NCBI GenBank assembly: GCA_017477425.1 | Contig: JAFUVT010000026.1 | Span: 1 to 56,835 of the forward strand | DNA length: 56,835 nucleotides | Direction of reading: 5' to 3' | Origin: Bacteroidales bacterium | GTDB lineage: Bacteria > Bacteroidota > Bacteroidia > Bacteroidales > F082 | Part shown: one piece after another, positions 17,576-26,681 of the stretch | How positions within the stretch are numbered: the stretch's first letter is position 1 | Layout of the letters: each line of letters begins with the position of its first letter | Notes under the pieces: generated by a model | Seen by the model: the letters and a program-made list of their open reading frames with translations, nothing else | Database searches by the model: none | Told to the model about the DNA's origin: nothing | Made by a program: the position numbers and the translations under genes

Positions 17576-20053
17576 TCAATAATATATGATGTTCAAATCC
17601 AACCGTTTTTGCTGAAGCGATTCAACGGCACGTTTCTTCACTTTGGTGTTGTAAACCTTCAGTTGCTTGAGCGACGGCATGTTCTCGACGGGCGAGATGC
17701 TGTTCACATTGGTGTTGTTCACAAAGAGGTTTTCAAGCTTCTGCAGCCCCGACAGCGGCTTCAGCGACTTCACTGGTGTGCCGCTGGCGTTGAGGGTGAC
17801 GAGGCTGTTCATCTTCGAGAGCGGCCCGAGGTCTTTGATTTGTGTGTTCTCGATATTGAGCAGTTCGAGCAGGGTGCTGCGTTCGATGGGTGAAAGACTG
17901 CTGACGGGATTGTTTTGCACGTTGAGTTCGACCAGGAACTCCTTGTTCGACAAAGGTTTCAGGTCGCTCACGCTTTGGTTGTTGATGGTCAGGCGTTCGA
18001 GCCACATCAGGTTGGTCAGCGGTTCTATCGAGAGGATGGGGTACTCCGTCCCGATTTCCAAGACCCTCAAATCCACGATTTGTTGCATCTCTAGGGCGTT
18101 GGGCGTCGAGGCCTGGGTGGCTATGGCGTTGCGGAAGATGGCTTGCCAAATGGCGTCGAGGCTTTCCCACCAGAGCTTCAACGACTCGGTTTGGTAAACC
18201 ACGGTCACTTGTCTTTGTTGTTCCTTCAAGGCGACGACTTGACTCCTTCCGATGGTGGTGCTGTCGGCCAACACTACCTCGATCTTGCTGTCGTTGGCCA
18301 GTGGAGAAAGGTCGGCAACGGGGGTATTCATGATGTTGAGGGACTTGAGGCTGCTCATGTCCTGCAAGGCGCTAATATCGTTGATGTAGGTGTGTTGGAT
18401 GTTGAGCGATTCCAAGTTGGCAAGGCCTTGGATGGGTTGAAGGAAGTTGATCTCGGTATTGGCGATGTTCAGCGAGCGTAGGTTGGTCAGACGGCTGACG
18501 GGCATCAGGTTTTGGATGAAGGTGTTGCCCGAGAGGTCGAGTTCCTGGAGGTTGATGATTTGGTGGAGTTGTTCTGTGGTGGGTTCCGAGTCGAGTCGGA
18601 TCTGTTTCGAGAACAGGGCTTTCCAATACATCGGGAGGCCGTTCCACCAGTTTTTGAGGGCCTCGGTGTCGTAGATGACTAAGGTGAACGGGTTCTCTTT
18701 GGTGAAGGCGCTAGCCTCGGCATCGTGGACGCCCGAATGGTCGCAATAGATCTTGCTCAGGCGGCGGTTGCCCTTCAGTGGCGAGAGGTCGCTGATGCCC
18801 GTATTGCTGCAATAGAGCTCACGCAGGTTTTCCATCGTGCTGAGCGCTTGCAAGTTGCTGACAGCTGCGCCCGAAATGTTGAGGCTTTGCAGGTCTTTCA
18901 GGTTGCTGACCGGACCTAGGTCGCGCACGGCGGTATTACTGATGTCGAGCGACTTCAGCAACGACAGGTCCTGCAACACGCCGATGTTGGCAATACGGGT
19001 GCCGCTGAGGTTCAAGGTGTTGAGTTGAGGGCAACTCTTCAACTGGGTGAGGCGATTGACTTGGGTGTTGGCCAGATTGAGTTTCTCCAACTCACGCAGC
19101 GAGGCGAGCACCGAGATGTCGTCGACGGTGGTGTTGGCCACTTCAAGTTCCTGCAAGGTGATGTTGTATTTCAGCGCTGATAGATCCGAAATCAAGGTGT
19201 TGTTGGCACGCAGGGTCTTCAGTTTGTTGAGGTTACGGACGGGCGAGAGGTCTTCTATGGAAGTCTCGGAGACATCGAGCCAGGTAAGGTCGGAGAGCTC
19301 GCTAAGGGGTTCGAGGTTGATGATCTCACGGATGCCCGAGATGTCGACACGTTGCTTTTGGGTGACGAGTTTTATCTTGGCGTCCAAGTCGGCGGAATTG
19401 GCAAGGGCGTCGATGCTGGGTTCGGCCAAAGTGGAGCCGTCCTCGAGAAGGACGTCGCCCCCCAAGCGGGTTCTCCAGTTTTGGGAGAGGCCGTTCCACC
19501 AGTTGCGCAACGCTTCTTTTTCGTTGATCTTGGTGGTGTAGATGCTGGCGATCTTGAGGCTGTTATTCTGTCGGTCGAGGTTGATTTCGATGAAGCGGTT
19601 TTTGACATTGTCGACGGCCTCCTCGGTGACGGTCTTGCCCGTCAGGTGTCGCGTCAGCGTGGCCTTGAAGAAGATGCTACCGTCGTCGCGGGTGCTGTTG
19701 GCGATGCTTTGCAGGTCGAGCTTGAAATTGGCCCACTTGAAGAAGAAGTCGATGTCCTTGAGGTAAGCCTGCACGTCCTTGTTGATGGGTGTCTTGCGGT
19801 TCACGTCGAGGTCGTCTTCGATTTGCACCTTGTCGTCGGTGAAGATTTTGCTCCAGCTTTCGGTGAACACGATTTCCTTCTCCAAGGCGGAGGAGGTGCT
19901 GTCGCCGATGAAGTTCATCGTCTCCTCCAAATAGGAAATCATGCTGTTGATTTCGCTTTCATATTTCGCGATTTCGTCTTTCGAAAGCTTTTGGGCGTGA
20001 ACGCCGCTGAAGATGCTGAAGAGCATGATCGCGAGTAAGGCTATCTTTCTCAT
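17576..20053 (-). CDS. Exported leucine-rich-repeat protein with three tryptophan-rich modules
   Basis: 825 residues with a signal peptide (MRKIALLAIMLFSIFSGVHAQ). Residues ~22-170 form a unique domain. The rest contains three modules, each opening with a tryptophan signature (EALRNWWNGLSQNW, EALKNWWNGLPMYW, ESLKLWWESLDAIW) and continuing into ~22-residue LRRs of the type L..L.SLNI.NT.I.DLSPL, as in internalins. Modules 1 and 2 each close with a strand resembling LVIYDTE/VVYQTE that leads into the next signature. Probably a surface or periplasmic binding protein; the ligand is unknown. Its start overlaps the previous gene by four bases (ATGA), and it is the last gene of a four-gene operon. 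Confidence 0.85.
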   Translation of the reverse strand: MRKIALLAIMLFSIFSGVHAQKLSKDEIAKYESEINSMISYLEETMNFIGDSTSSALEKEIVFTESWSKIFTDDKVQIEDDLDVNRKTPINKDVQAYLKDIDFFFKWANFKLDLQSIANSTRDDGSIFFKATLTRHLTGKTVTEEAVDNVKNRFIEINLDRQNNSLKIASIYTTKINEKEALRNWWNGLSQNWRTRLGGDVLLEDGSTLAEPSIDALANSADLDAKIKLVTQKQRVDISGIREIINLEPLSELSDLTWLDVSETSIEDLSPVRNLNKLKTLRANNTLISDLSALKYNITLQELEVANTTVDDISVLASLRELEKLNLANTQVNRLTQLKSCPQLNTLNLSGTRIANIGVLQDLSLLKSLDISNTAVRDLGPVSNLKDLQSLNISGAAVSNLQALSTMENLRELYCSNTGISDLSPLKGNRRLSKIYCDHSGVHDAEASAFTKENPFTLVIYDTEALKNWWNGLPMYWKALFSKQIRLDSEPTTEQLHQIINLQELDLSGNTFIQNLMPVSRLTNLRSLNIANTEINFLQPIQGLANLESLNIQHTYINDISALQDMSSLKSLNIMNTPVADLSPLANDSKIEVVLADSTTIGRSQVVALKEQQRQVTVVYQTESLKLWWESLDAIWQAIFRNAIATQASTPNALEMQQIVDLRVLEIGTEYPILSIEPLTNLMWLERLTINNQSVSDLKPLSNKEFLVELNVQNNPVSSLSPIERSTLLELLNIENTQIKDLGPLSKMNSLVTLNASGTPVKSLKPLSGLQKLENLFVNNTNVNSISPVENMPSLKQLKVYNTKVKKRAVESLQQKRLDLNIIYY

Positions 20054-20892
20054 GGTTGATACGGTTGATAGAATTTGATGAGGTTGGTTTTTTCCTTTTC
20101 CGGCATGTAGATGACATCAGACATGAGCCAGCCCGAGTTGGTGCCCGAGCGGTTGAACCACGACACCTCGAAGTACCAGTCCTTGATTTGGAAGACGTGG
20201 AACTTGACGGCGTCGACATGTTGAAACACAAGCTTGCCTCGCTTGATTTCGTAGAAGAAAAGGGTCAGGTAGTCGGGTTGGTATTCCTTTGAGGCGTAGT
20301 ATTCGATGACATCAGGGTTTTGGAAGGCCTTGTAGATGTTCATGAAGTCGAGTTCATGGCTCATGGGATGCAGGAAATGCTTTTCCTTTTCGGCCATCTC
20401 GCCCGTCGGAAACAGTTTGTTGAATTCCGAGAAGTAAACGTTGGTAAGCACCCATTTGGAGCCCAGGCCTTCCTTTTCGACGGCGAGGAAAAGCATCACG
20501 TTGACGTCTTTTCCGTTATATTTGAAGGTGGTCGACACCTCTGAATACCAACGTCCTCCGAGGAAAGTCATATAGCTGGAGTCGCCTTTGGTGACGTCTT
20601 CAATGAAATAGCGTTGCAGCTCGGTCTGCTTGCCGTATTTCTCCTGGTCGAAAAGGATGGGCAGCGACTTGCGGCGCATCTCGTTGCTGCGGTAGTTGGG
20701 GTCTTTCGGGTTCAGCTTATAGCCGAATTGGTCCTCTTCATAGTTGAAGCGTCGCATGAACTGGCCCATCTGCTTGGTCATGGCATAGAGCTCGGTCTCG
20801 TCCATCTTAAAATCGCCAATCGTCTGACCCATGACGGGCCAGACGAAAGCGATGGTAAGTGCCAACGTGACAATATTTCTGACTATTCTCAT
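20050..20892 (-). CDS. Exported protein of unknown function (operon gene 3)
   Basis: 280 residues with signal peptide MRIVRNIVTLALTIAFVWPVMGQ. Mixed alpha/beta and rich in Tyr, Phe and Lys; no membrane segment or catalytic motif recognised. The phrases GGRWYSEVSTTF and WYFEVSWFNRSG suggest a beta-rich periplasmic domain. It overlaps both neighbours by four bases (20889-20892 and 20050-20053), so its product is likely made in fixed ratio with theirs. I do not recognise the family. Confidence 0.75.
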   Translation of the reverse strand: MRIVRNIVTLALTIAFVWPVMGQTIGDFKMDETELYAMTKQMGQFMRRFNYEEDQFGYKLNPKDPNYRSNEMRRKSLPILFDQEKYGKQTELQRYFIEDVTKGDSSYMTFLGGRWYSEVSTTFKYNGKDVNVMLFLAVEKEGLGSKWVLTNVYFSEFNKLFPTGEMAEKEKHFLHPMSHELDFMNIYKAFQNPDVIEYYASKEYQPDYLTLFFYEIKRGKLVFQHVDAVKFHVFQIKDWYFEVSWFNRSGTNSGWLMSDVIYMPEKEKTNLIKFYQPYQP

Positions 20893-21464
20893 CTATTGGT
20901 GGTTTCCTTGACGCGCATGTCGCCGAGCAACACATCCCAGAAGCCGATGGTGCGGCCTCCGATCTGGGTCTCTTTGCGCTTCACGTAGACGGTGATGTCT
21001 TTCTTGGTTGTGTCCTTATACACCAGGTTGCCTTCGGCATCGTAGCCGCGGAAGGTCTGGAAGATGGTGATGACGCCCACATAGGTGCCGTCGGGCTGAC
21101 GTTGCAAGTCGCTGACGTATTCGATGTTGTACCAATCAATCTCGACACGGTCGTAGTTCAAGCGCATCAGATGCTCGAAGTACTTACGGACGCGATAATA
21201 GGTGATTTGGTTGGAACCCAACGAAGAGACGCCGATTTCGGCATCGCTCATGAAGAGCTCTTCGGCGCGGTCGATGACGCGGTTGGCTTCGCTGAAAGGC
21301 GTTTCCTTCGAGCCAACGATCTTGATGTATTTGCTGAGGTCTCTCACCTTCTCCAAGGCGAGGCTGTCGATGGCCTGCTTGCGTTCGAAACTCAGTTCGT
21401 CTTGGGCCATGGCCGTACCCACAAGGCACAAAGCCATCACTAAGGTTGCTACTATCTTTTTCAT
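20889..21464 (-). CDS. Exported protein of unknown function (operon gene 2)
   Basis: 191 residues with signal peptide MKKIVATLVMALCLVGTAMAQ. Residues ~55-180 share a pattern with the lipoprotein encoded just upstream: EANRVIDRAEELF here and QANRVINETLGMF there, each followed by a strand and a KYFEHL/KYLNYV helix, then beta strands. This suggests a duplicated domain. Overlaps of four bases with both neighbours couple its translation. No known family was recognised. Confidence 0.75.
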   Translation of the reverse strand: MKKIVATLVMALCLVGTAMAQDELSFERKQAIDSLALEKVRDLSKYIKIVGSKETPFSEANRVIDRAEELFMSDAEIGVSSLGSNQITYYRVRKYFEHLMRLNYDRVEIDWYNIEYVSDLQRQPDGTYVGVITIFQTFRGYDAEGNLVYKDTTKKDITVYVKRKETQIGGRTIGFWDVLLGDMRVKETTNR

Positions 21465-22096
21465 TTCTTTATCAGTTCAAGTTCGTTAATCTTTCCGTTG
21501 CTGTTGTATTTGATTTCGAAGACCTTCTCCGTGGCCTTCTTTTGGTCCTTCACGTAGTTGAGGTATTTCTCGATGGTCGTCGGACGATCGTAGTCGTTGA
21601 AGCCGGCGTTTTGCTTGATGATGATGAGCACCGGGGCGTTGGGTGACTCAAACATGCCCAAGGTCTCGTTGATGACGCGGTTGGCCTGGCTGGCGCTGCT
21701 GGCGTTGGCGATGTTGTTGAAATAGCGTCCGAGCACGACATCGGCGGCGTTGGCACGCTCGCGTTCCTCGGCGGCACGGCGTTCTTCCTCGTCACGTTGG
21801 GCGCGTTCGCGGGCCAGTTTCTTCTCCACTTGGAAGAGCAGGTCGTCGACTTCGGCGTTTTGCAGGTTCCAGTCCTTGATGGTCTGCACGCGGGCTTCCT
21901 TTTCTTCGAGGCTCCACAGGGTCTCGTCGTCGAGGATGGCGTTCAAGTCCTTGACGGCTTGCTCGACTCTTGATTTGTACTCAGCCTCAGCGGCTTCCTT
22001 GGCAAGACGCTTCTTGCTCTTGCAACTGGTGGTGCCTCCCAGCGTGATGAAAGCGGCCAGAAGTACCATCATGATGGTTGTGATTTTACTTTTCAT
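21461..22096 (-). CDS. Lipoprotein with coiled coil (operon gene 1)
   Basis: 211 residues with a lipobox ending in Cys25 (LGGTTSC). A charged helical region (~30-115, Arg/Glu/Ala-rich) suggests a coiled coil. The C-terminal ~85 residues resemble the conserved part of the next gene's product. As a membrane-anchored first gene of a four-gene translationally coupled operon, it may tether the other exported products; that is inference. The -7 box at 22142-22149 lies 46 bases upstream. Confidence 0.75.
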   Translation of the reverse strand: MKSKITTIMMVLLAAFITLGGTTSCKSKKRLAKEAAEAEYKSRVEQAVKDLNAILDDETLWSLEEKEARVQTIKDWNLQNAEVDDLLFQVEKKLARERAQRDEEERRAAEERERANAADVVLGRYFNNIANASSASQANRVINETLGMFESPNAPVLIIIKQNAGFNDYDRPTTIEKYLNYVKDQKKATEKVFEIKYNSNGKINELELIKK

Positions 22097-22141
22097 TTTA
22101 TTACGGTTTTTCTCTATAACTCAAATGTTGCAAATAAATTG

Positions 22142-22149
22142 CAAAAGTA
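22142..22149 (-). promoter_or_regulatory. -7 promoter box for the four-gene LRR operon
   Basis: TACTTTTG on the minus strand, in the gap between thpR and the lipoprotein gene. The only box seen for the whole operon. Confidence 0.5.
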
Positions 22150-22197
22150 GTGCTTTTTTCCGTCGCCTGCGCCGTTTCAGCGCAAAATTAGTGCCAA

Positions 22198-22767
22198 TCA
22201 TCCCAAAGGAATGCGCTTTAGCACTTTATAAATGGGTCCCGTGGGTTGGAGGAAGCTCTGGAAATAGATTAATTCCTTCACGTCGGCATGGAGATAGGTC
22301 TTCTGCTCGATGCCTTCATAGATCTTCATAAAAAACTGCTTGTCAACCAATTGCTTGATGCGGCACACGGTGAGGTGCGGCACAAAGTTCTGTCGGTCGC
22401 GCAGGTAGCCCAAGTCGTCGAAGGCATCTAGGAGGTCGGCTTCGAGGTCGAACAAAGCTTGGGGCTGGTCGTTCATGCCGAGCCAGAGCACACGAGGCAC
22501 ACGGTTGCTGCCGAAGAGACCCGTTTTGTCGAAGTCCATCGTGAAAGGCTGGTGTTGTTTGGCCACCTTTTGGCAAGCCTCGATGATGGCCGGGATGTCG
22601 TCCTCGGGCGTATCGCCCAAGAACTTCAACGTCAGATGGATCTGGTTGGTTTTCACGTAGTTGATATAATGCTCATGCTGAAGGTTTTTCTTCAGCCGCT
22701 CCACCAGGGCCGGAAACTCCGTGCTGCACGGAATGGAGATGGCGAGGAAGGTTCGTTTTGTTTTCAT
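22198..22767 (-). CDS. thpR: RNA 2',3'-cyclic phosphodiesterase (2'-5' RNA ligase family)
   Basis: 189 residues from ATG 22767; a longer upstream frame has no support. The two HxT motifs of the 2H phosphoesterase fold are HLTLKFLG (His44, Thr46) and HLTVCRIK (His131, Thr133). Members hydrolyse RNA 2',3'-cyclic phosphates and can join tRNA halves in vitro. Cytoplasmic. It has its own -7 box (22786-22793) and lies just downstream of the M14 peptidase gene on the same strand. Confidence 0.88.
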   Translation of the reverse strand: MKTKRTFLAISIPCSTEFPALVERLKKNLQHEHYINYVKTNQIHLTLKFLGDTPEDDIPAIIEACQKVAKQHQPFTMDFDKTGLFGSNRVPRVLWLGMNDQPQALFDLEADLLDAFDDLGYLRDRQNFVPHLTVCRIKQLVDKQFFMKIYEGIEQKTYLHADVKELIYFQSFLQPTGPIYKVLKRIPLG

Positions 22768-22785
22768 CGTGTGTGAATTTGCCTG

Positions 22786-22793
22786 CAAAGGTA
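22786..22793 (-). promoter_or_regulatory. -7 promoter box for thpR
   Basis: TACCTTTG on the minus strand, 18 bases before the ATG at 22767. Confidence 0.5.
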
Positions 22794-22808
22794 GCAATTT
22801 CGCCGCAT

Positions 22809-24554
22809 TTACCTCACCATCCCGACCGGATACACCAAATAGTTCTTGTCGCAATAAGGCGAGCGCTCGTAGAACCAGTTGAGGATTTCGTACTGCGAGG
22901 GCTGCTGGTCTTTCGGGAACGAGGCTTTCCATTCCTTGAACTGACCCTCGAGGAAGGGGTCGGCGGCGAGCATGGACTGGGCCATGGGCTCCATCTTGTA
23001 GACCTCGAAATATTCCACGCGCTGCAACACGTCGTTGAAGAAGCCCCACTCGAAGAGCGAGCCTTCCATCTCGGGCTCCAAGAGGTTCATCAGCAGGCGG
23101 ACGCCGTTTTGCGAGGTCTTCACCACGACCGAACCTTTCGGGAAGGTGACGTCTTTCGTGATTTCCTCCACATCGCAATGCGCCACACGGCTGTGACCTT
23201 CGGAAGGCACAGGCATAAACTTCACATTACTAAAGCGATAGGTGTTCACCTTCAAGGTCTTTTCGCTCTTCAACTCGTTGACCTCGAAGCCGTGGGCCTT
23301 AACCAAGTCGATGACCTCGGCATACTGCACGGGGATGATGTATTCCTTGGGCACCGCAAGGGTCTTCTCGGGACGGGTCGAGAGGATGCGACGGGTCTTG
23401 CGTGTCTCGGGGCGAGTGGTGTCGTAGGCATAATACCAACTTCCCGTGACTTCGCTCCACACCGTGTCGAAATGATAGCCCAAGAAGTCTTCCCAAATCG
23501 TGTCGTTCATCTCCGACTGCATATTGATAGGCAACGCTTTGAGTGTCAGGTCGTTCTTTTTGGCTTGGGCCAAACGCGCCTTGAAGTTTTCCTTGTCGCC
23601 ACGGATGATTTTCAGCGTCTCGACAACCATCTGATAAGTGGAGAAAACCCGGTCTTTGTAGGGCTTCAGCATGTGGGTTTCCAACAACACGCCAGGGCAG
23701 TTTCTCGCGATGGTGTAGGCTTGTGAAAAAATGGGCGCAAAGCTGCGGTCGCAGAGCGATGCCGTCGGGTCGCCCCAAGGCTGGAACTCGATGTAGCGCG
23801 TGACGGGCATGCCCAAATCCTGCATCGTGTGGCGGATTTGAGGCTCCCAAACGTCGTCCAACCACTGAGAAAGGCCTTCGTCATAGTTTCCGAAATCCTC
23901 CATCGAATAGGTGGTGACGTATTGATAGTCAGCGCCGTCGGTGGCATGGGTGTCGAAGAAGAAATCGGGTTGCCATGCGTTGAACAAGGCCACGAAAGCG
24001 CGCAACTCGGGCGTGTCGAGCTTGGTGTAGTCGCGGTTGAGGTTGAGGCCTTGGGCATTCACGCGCCAGCCCATCTGCTTCGGGCCGTTTTGGTTGATGC
24101 GGTTGTAAGGCGAGAAATTGGCCAACCCATCGGGACTCAGCACGGGGATAAAAAGAAAGGAGAAATCGCTCAACAAGTCGCCGTTAATGTTGTCGTTCAG
24201 CATGTTACGAATCAGCAGAAACATAGCGTCCTTGCCATTGGGCTCGCCGGGATGGATGCACGACTGCACGAGGATGATGCTTTTCCCGCTCCTGCGGATC
24301 TTCTTCGGGCTCGTGTAGCCGTTTTCGTCGACGATGAGCAGCGGCACGTCGCGACCCAAAACGGTTTTGCCTATGCTTTGGTAGTGCACTTGGTCGAACT
24401 GCTGGGCCAGACCTTTCGCGTAGGCGATAGTGCCTTCATAATCATCGGTTTCCAGATAGTTTGACTTCTCGAAAGTGGTGGTCAGGTCGACCTCTTTTTT
24501 GTTGCAGCCTGCCACGACGAGCAAGGCCGAAAGGAGGATGAGGATTTTCTTCAT
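22809..24554 (-). CDS. M14 family zinc carboxypeptidase lipoprotein
   Basis: 581 residues from ATG 24554, which gives a lipoprotein signal (MKKILILLSALLVVAGC, Cys17). The M14 metal ligands are visible: HPGE (His101, Glu104) in QSCIHPGEPNGKD, and His203 in FFDTHATDGADYQY. The substrate-binding LNLNRDY lies between them (~171-176). The C-terminal ~230 residues extend beyond the catalytic core. Probably cleaves peptides at the outer or inner membrane. A -7 box lies 18 bases upstream; longer upstream starts would overlap it and lack a signal. Confidence 0.85.
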   Translation of the reverse strand: MKKILILLSALLVVAGCNKKEVDLTTTFEKSNYLETDDYEGTIAYAKGLAQQFDQVHYQSIGKTVLGRDVPLLIVDENGYTSPKKIRRSGKSIILVQSCIHPGEPNGKDAMFLLIRNMLNDNINGDLLSDFSFLFIPVLSPDGLANFSPYNRINQNGPKQMGWRVNAQGLNLNRDYTKLDTPELRAFVALFNAWQPDFFFDTHATDGADYQYVTTYSMEDFGNYDEGLSQWLDDVWEPQIRHTMQDLGMPVTRYIEFQPWGDPTASLCDRSFAPIFSQAYTIARNCPGVLLETHMLKPYKDRVFSTYQMVVETLKIIRGDKENFKARLAQAKKNDLTLKALPINMQSEMNDTIWEDFLGYHFDTVWSEVTGSWYYAYDTTRPETRKTRRILSTRPEKTLAVPKEYIIPVQYAEVIDLVKAHGFEVNELKSEKTLKVNTYRFSNVKFMPVPSEGHSRVAHCDVEEITKDVTFPKGSVVVKTSQNGVRLLMNLLEPEMEGSLFEWGFFNDVLQRVEYFEVYKMEPMAQSMLAADPFLEGQFKEWKASFPKDQQPSQYEILNWFYERSPYCDKNYLVYPVGMVR

Positions 24555-24561
24555 GGGTGGA

Positions 24562-24569
24562 TAATTTTG
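24562..24569 (+). promoter_or_regulatory. Candidate -7 box for the glucokinase gene
   Basis: TAATTTTG on the plus strand, 71 bases before the ATG at 24641. A weaker alternative, TAATTTAG, lies at about 24612-24619. Confidence 0.35.
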
Positions 24570-24572
24570 CGA

Positions 24573-24580
24573 CAAATGTA
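24573..24580 (-). promoter_or_regulatory. -7 promoter box for the M14 peptidase gene
   Basis: TACATTTG on the minus strand, 18 bases before the ATG at 24554. Confidence 0.5.
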
Positions 24581-24640
24581 GGATTTTTTTCCATCCAAAC
24601 CCGAAAAACCGTAATTTAGCCCCTTCAAAAACGAACGAAT

Positions 24641-25588
24641 ATGAACACTTATTCCATAGGAATCGACATTGGCGGCACCAACACCGACATTGGGCTGGTG
24701 CGCGACGACGGCCGTTGCCTGGCCAAAAAGAACCTTCCCACCAACAAATACTTCGACGCATCCATTTATGTGTCAGATATTTGCAATCAAATCAAGACCT
24801 TGATGACCGAAAACGGCGTTGCCTGCATCGACGGCATCGGCATTGCGGCGCCAGCGGGCAATTTCTACACGGGTTGCATCGAGAACGCCACCAACCTCAA
24901 CTTCAAGGGCATCATCGACCTCGCGGAACTGTTCAGTGCGCACATCGACGTGCCCGTGGTGGTCTCTAACGACGCCAACGCGGCAGCTTACGGCGAACTC
25001 GTCTACGGCGGCGCCAAAGGCATGAAACACTTTGTGATGTTCACCCTCGGCACGGGCGTGGGCAGCGGCGTCGTGGTGGATGGCAAGCTGGTGCACGGCA
25101 AGACGGGCGGCGCCGGCGAACTGGGCCACGCCATCCTGATTCCCGAGGGCCGTCCCTGCGGCTGCGGGCGCAAAGGCTGCTTGGAGACCTACACCTCGGC
25201 CACGGGCATACGCCGCACGGCGCTCGAAATGTTGGAAGCCACGCCAGGCTACGACGGTCCGCTGGCCGACATCCATCCCGACGACTTGACGAGCAAGATG
25301 GTGGGCGATGCGGCCAAGGCCGGCGATGCGTTGGCCTTGAAAGTCTTCGAGAAGACGGGCTATTGGTTAGGCATCGCCTTGGCCAATGCCGTGGCGTTCA
25401 GCGGTCCCGAGGCCCTCTTCCTGATGGGCGGTCCCGTGAAGGCGGGCGAGGTGTTGCTGAAGCCTGTGCGCGAGTCGTTCCAGAAGCACCTGTGCTTCGT
25501 CTACGACGGCAGCGTCGACGTGCGCGTCAGCGAATTGCCCGACAACGACGCGGCCATCTTGGGCGCAGCAGCTTTGACTAAGGCTTGA
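24641..25588 (+). CDS. glk: ROK family sugar kinase, probable glucokinase
   Basis: 315 residues. The phosphate loop DIGGTNTDIG (9-18), the catalytic segment VSNDANAAAYGE, and the ROK zinc-binding signature (GHAILI...CGCGRKGCLET, ~165-183) are all present. Family members phosphorylate glucose or related sugars with ATP at the 6-position. No regulator HTH precedes the kinase, so it is an enzyme rather than a ROK repressor. It is divergent from the M14 peptidase gene. Confidence 0.88.
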   Translation: MNTYSIGIDIGGTNTDIGLVRDDGRCLAKKNLPTNKYFDASIYVSDICNQIKTLMTENGVACIDGIGIAAPAGNFYTGCIENATNLNFKGIIDLAELFSAHIDVPVVVSNDANAAAYGELVYGGAKGMKHFVMFTLGTGVGSGVVVDGKLVHGKTGGAGELGHAILIPEGRPCGCGRKGCLETYTSATGIRRTALEMLEATPGYDGPLADIHPDDLTSKMVGDAAKAGDALALKVFEKTGYWLGIALANAVAFSGPEALFLMGGPVKAGEVLLKPVRESFQKHLCFVYDGSVDVRVSELPDNDAAILGAAALTKA

Positions 25589-25612
25589 GATTATTGACCT
25601 ATCCATAAAACC

Positions 25613-25718
25613 CCGTTCCAGCGGATTGGCAACCTTGTTGTTTGCTGTGGCTTTCATGGCATTAGATGCTTGTTTAGACGACAAATAAGCATATTATTTT
25701 GAAATCGCAGCGGAACGG
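25613..25718. repeat. Family E element with terminal inverted CCGTTCC/GGAACGG
   Basis: CCGTTCCAGCGGATTG (25613-25628) matches 4505-4520 exactly. An inverted GGAACGG at 25712-25718 closes a ~106-base element. It occupies part of the 360-base stretch between glk and the next gene (25589-25947), in which no gene was found. Confidence 0.6.
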
Positions 25719-25731
25719 CCTCTTTTGAGCC

Positions 25732-25779
25732 TGTAGGGCTGTCACACCGTGGCGGCTGCCGTGGTACGACAGCCCTACA
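25732..25779. repeat. Palindromic element, family D (TGTAGGGCTGTC)
   Basis: Arms TGTAGGGCTGTC and GACAGCCCTACA enclose a second inner pair, 48 bases in all. Relatives are at 36701-36776 and, as a half, at 52952-52978. The rest of this intergenic stretch (25780-25947) holds short inverted repeats such as CCGAATTCGG and nothing else recognised. Confidence 0.85.
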
Positions 25780-25947
25780 ATGGCTGGTTTCGCATTGCGA
25801 AAGCTGATGCTCATGGCTTCCGAATTCGGAAATTCGGAAGAACGGGTTCTCTTCGGAAACTCCGTTCCTTGTTAACCAGAACCCTCTGCCGCTTTGCTCT
25901 GACCTCCAAAAACGAGCTCTGGTATACATTCCCTGCATCTTGAGATT

Positions 25948-26670
25948 TTAAGGAACAACAACACTATCACATTGTTTGTCAGAGGCCGTCTCTTTCTCTA
26001 TTTGGTTTTTCCATGAGCCATAAAACAAGCCCTGCCATTCGTTATCAGGAAAGTCTTCAATAGGACACATTCTTATAGAGTTTGGCACAATGGAACGGTC
26101 ATAGTGAAATACATGAAATCCTCCTTGCCGATCCACTCCAAAAAAACAAAAATGGTTCATGATGGTGTTATAACTATCTCTACGTAAGGTAAAAACAAAT
26201 GCTATTCCATGTGCATTGATGTATTTTGCCATCTCTGATTGGAATCCTCCATTATGCTTATGAATCTCAAACCCATCAAAAACAGCTATTAACCCCCCAT
26301 CCGAAGTCATTATTAAGGCATATTCCCGAAAAAGCCTTGGCCATGGATACTTTGACCTTCTATTCTTAATCCAAAACCAGAATCTTTCTACAAAAGGCCA
26401 AGTATCTCCCTTATGAATGTAATTCAGGATTTCACCATTCTCTACAAATGCTTTACTAAGACGAATGGTGTCATCGTAATAAGCCGTACATAAGTTTAAA
26501 ACAAAAACAGAATCAAAGGGAGGGACTTGTGACAATTTGCAATACTGACGCATTATGTCATTGTATTGCAATCGAATCTCCCTTTTTGTTGCAATCTTTT
26601 CAGTAATGTCCTGCGAAAATGCATCAATCACAAATAAAGACAATACGATGATAAATAGAATCCGTTTCAT
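25948..26670 (-). CDS. Exported partner of the headless Rhs protein, candidate immunity protein
   Basis: 240 residues from ATG 26670, which gives a signal peptide (MKRILFIIVLSLFVIDAFSQ) and a strong AAAGGAGG ribosome-binding site that overlaps the Rhs stop codon; such clear Shine-Dalgarno sites are rare in this window. Aromatic and Arg-rich mature protein (FVERFWFWIKNRRSKYPWPRLF) with no family recognised. Its location directly after the Rhs tip and its predicted export suggest a periplasmic immunity protein or inhibitor of the papain-like tip. This is an inference from position. Confidence 0.6.
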   Translation of the reverse strand: MKRILFIIVLSLFVIDAFSQDITEKIATKREIRLQYNDIMRQYCKLSQVPPFDSVFVLNLCTAYYDDTIRLSKAFVENGEILNYIHKGDTWPFVERFWFWIKNRRSKYPWPRLFREYALIMTSDGGLIAVFDGFEIHKHNGGFQSEMAKYINAHGIAFVFTLRRDSYNTIMNHFCFFGVDRQGGFHVFHYDRSIVPNSIRMCPIEDFPDNEWQGLFYGSWKNQIEKETASDKQCDSVVVP

Positions 26671-26681
26671 CTCAACCTCCT

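Noticed and set aside
22768..23178. N-terminal extension of the thpR frame
   Set aside because: Runs into the M14 peptidase gene on the same strand; the ATG at 22767 has a promoter box and begins the 2H fold.
25654..25938. 94-codon minus-strand frame in the repeat-rich gap
   Set aside because: Composed of palindromic repeat sequence, with no start signal or domain.
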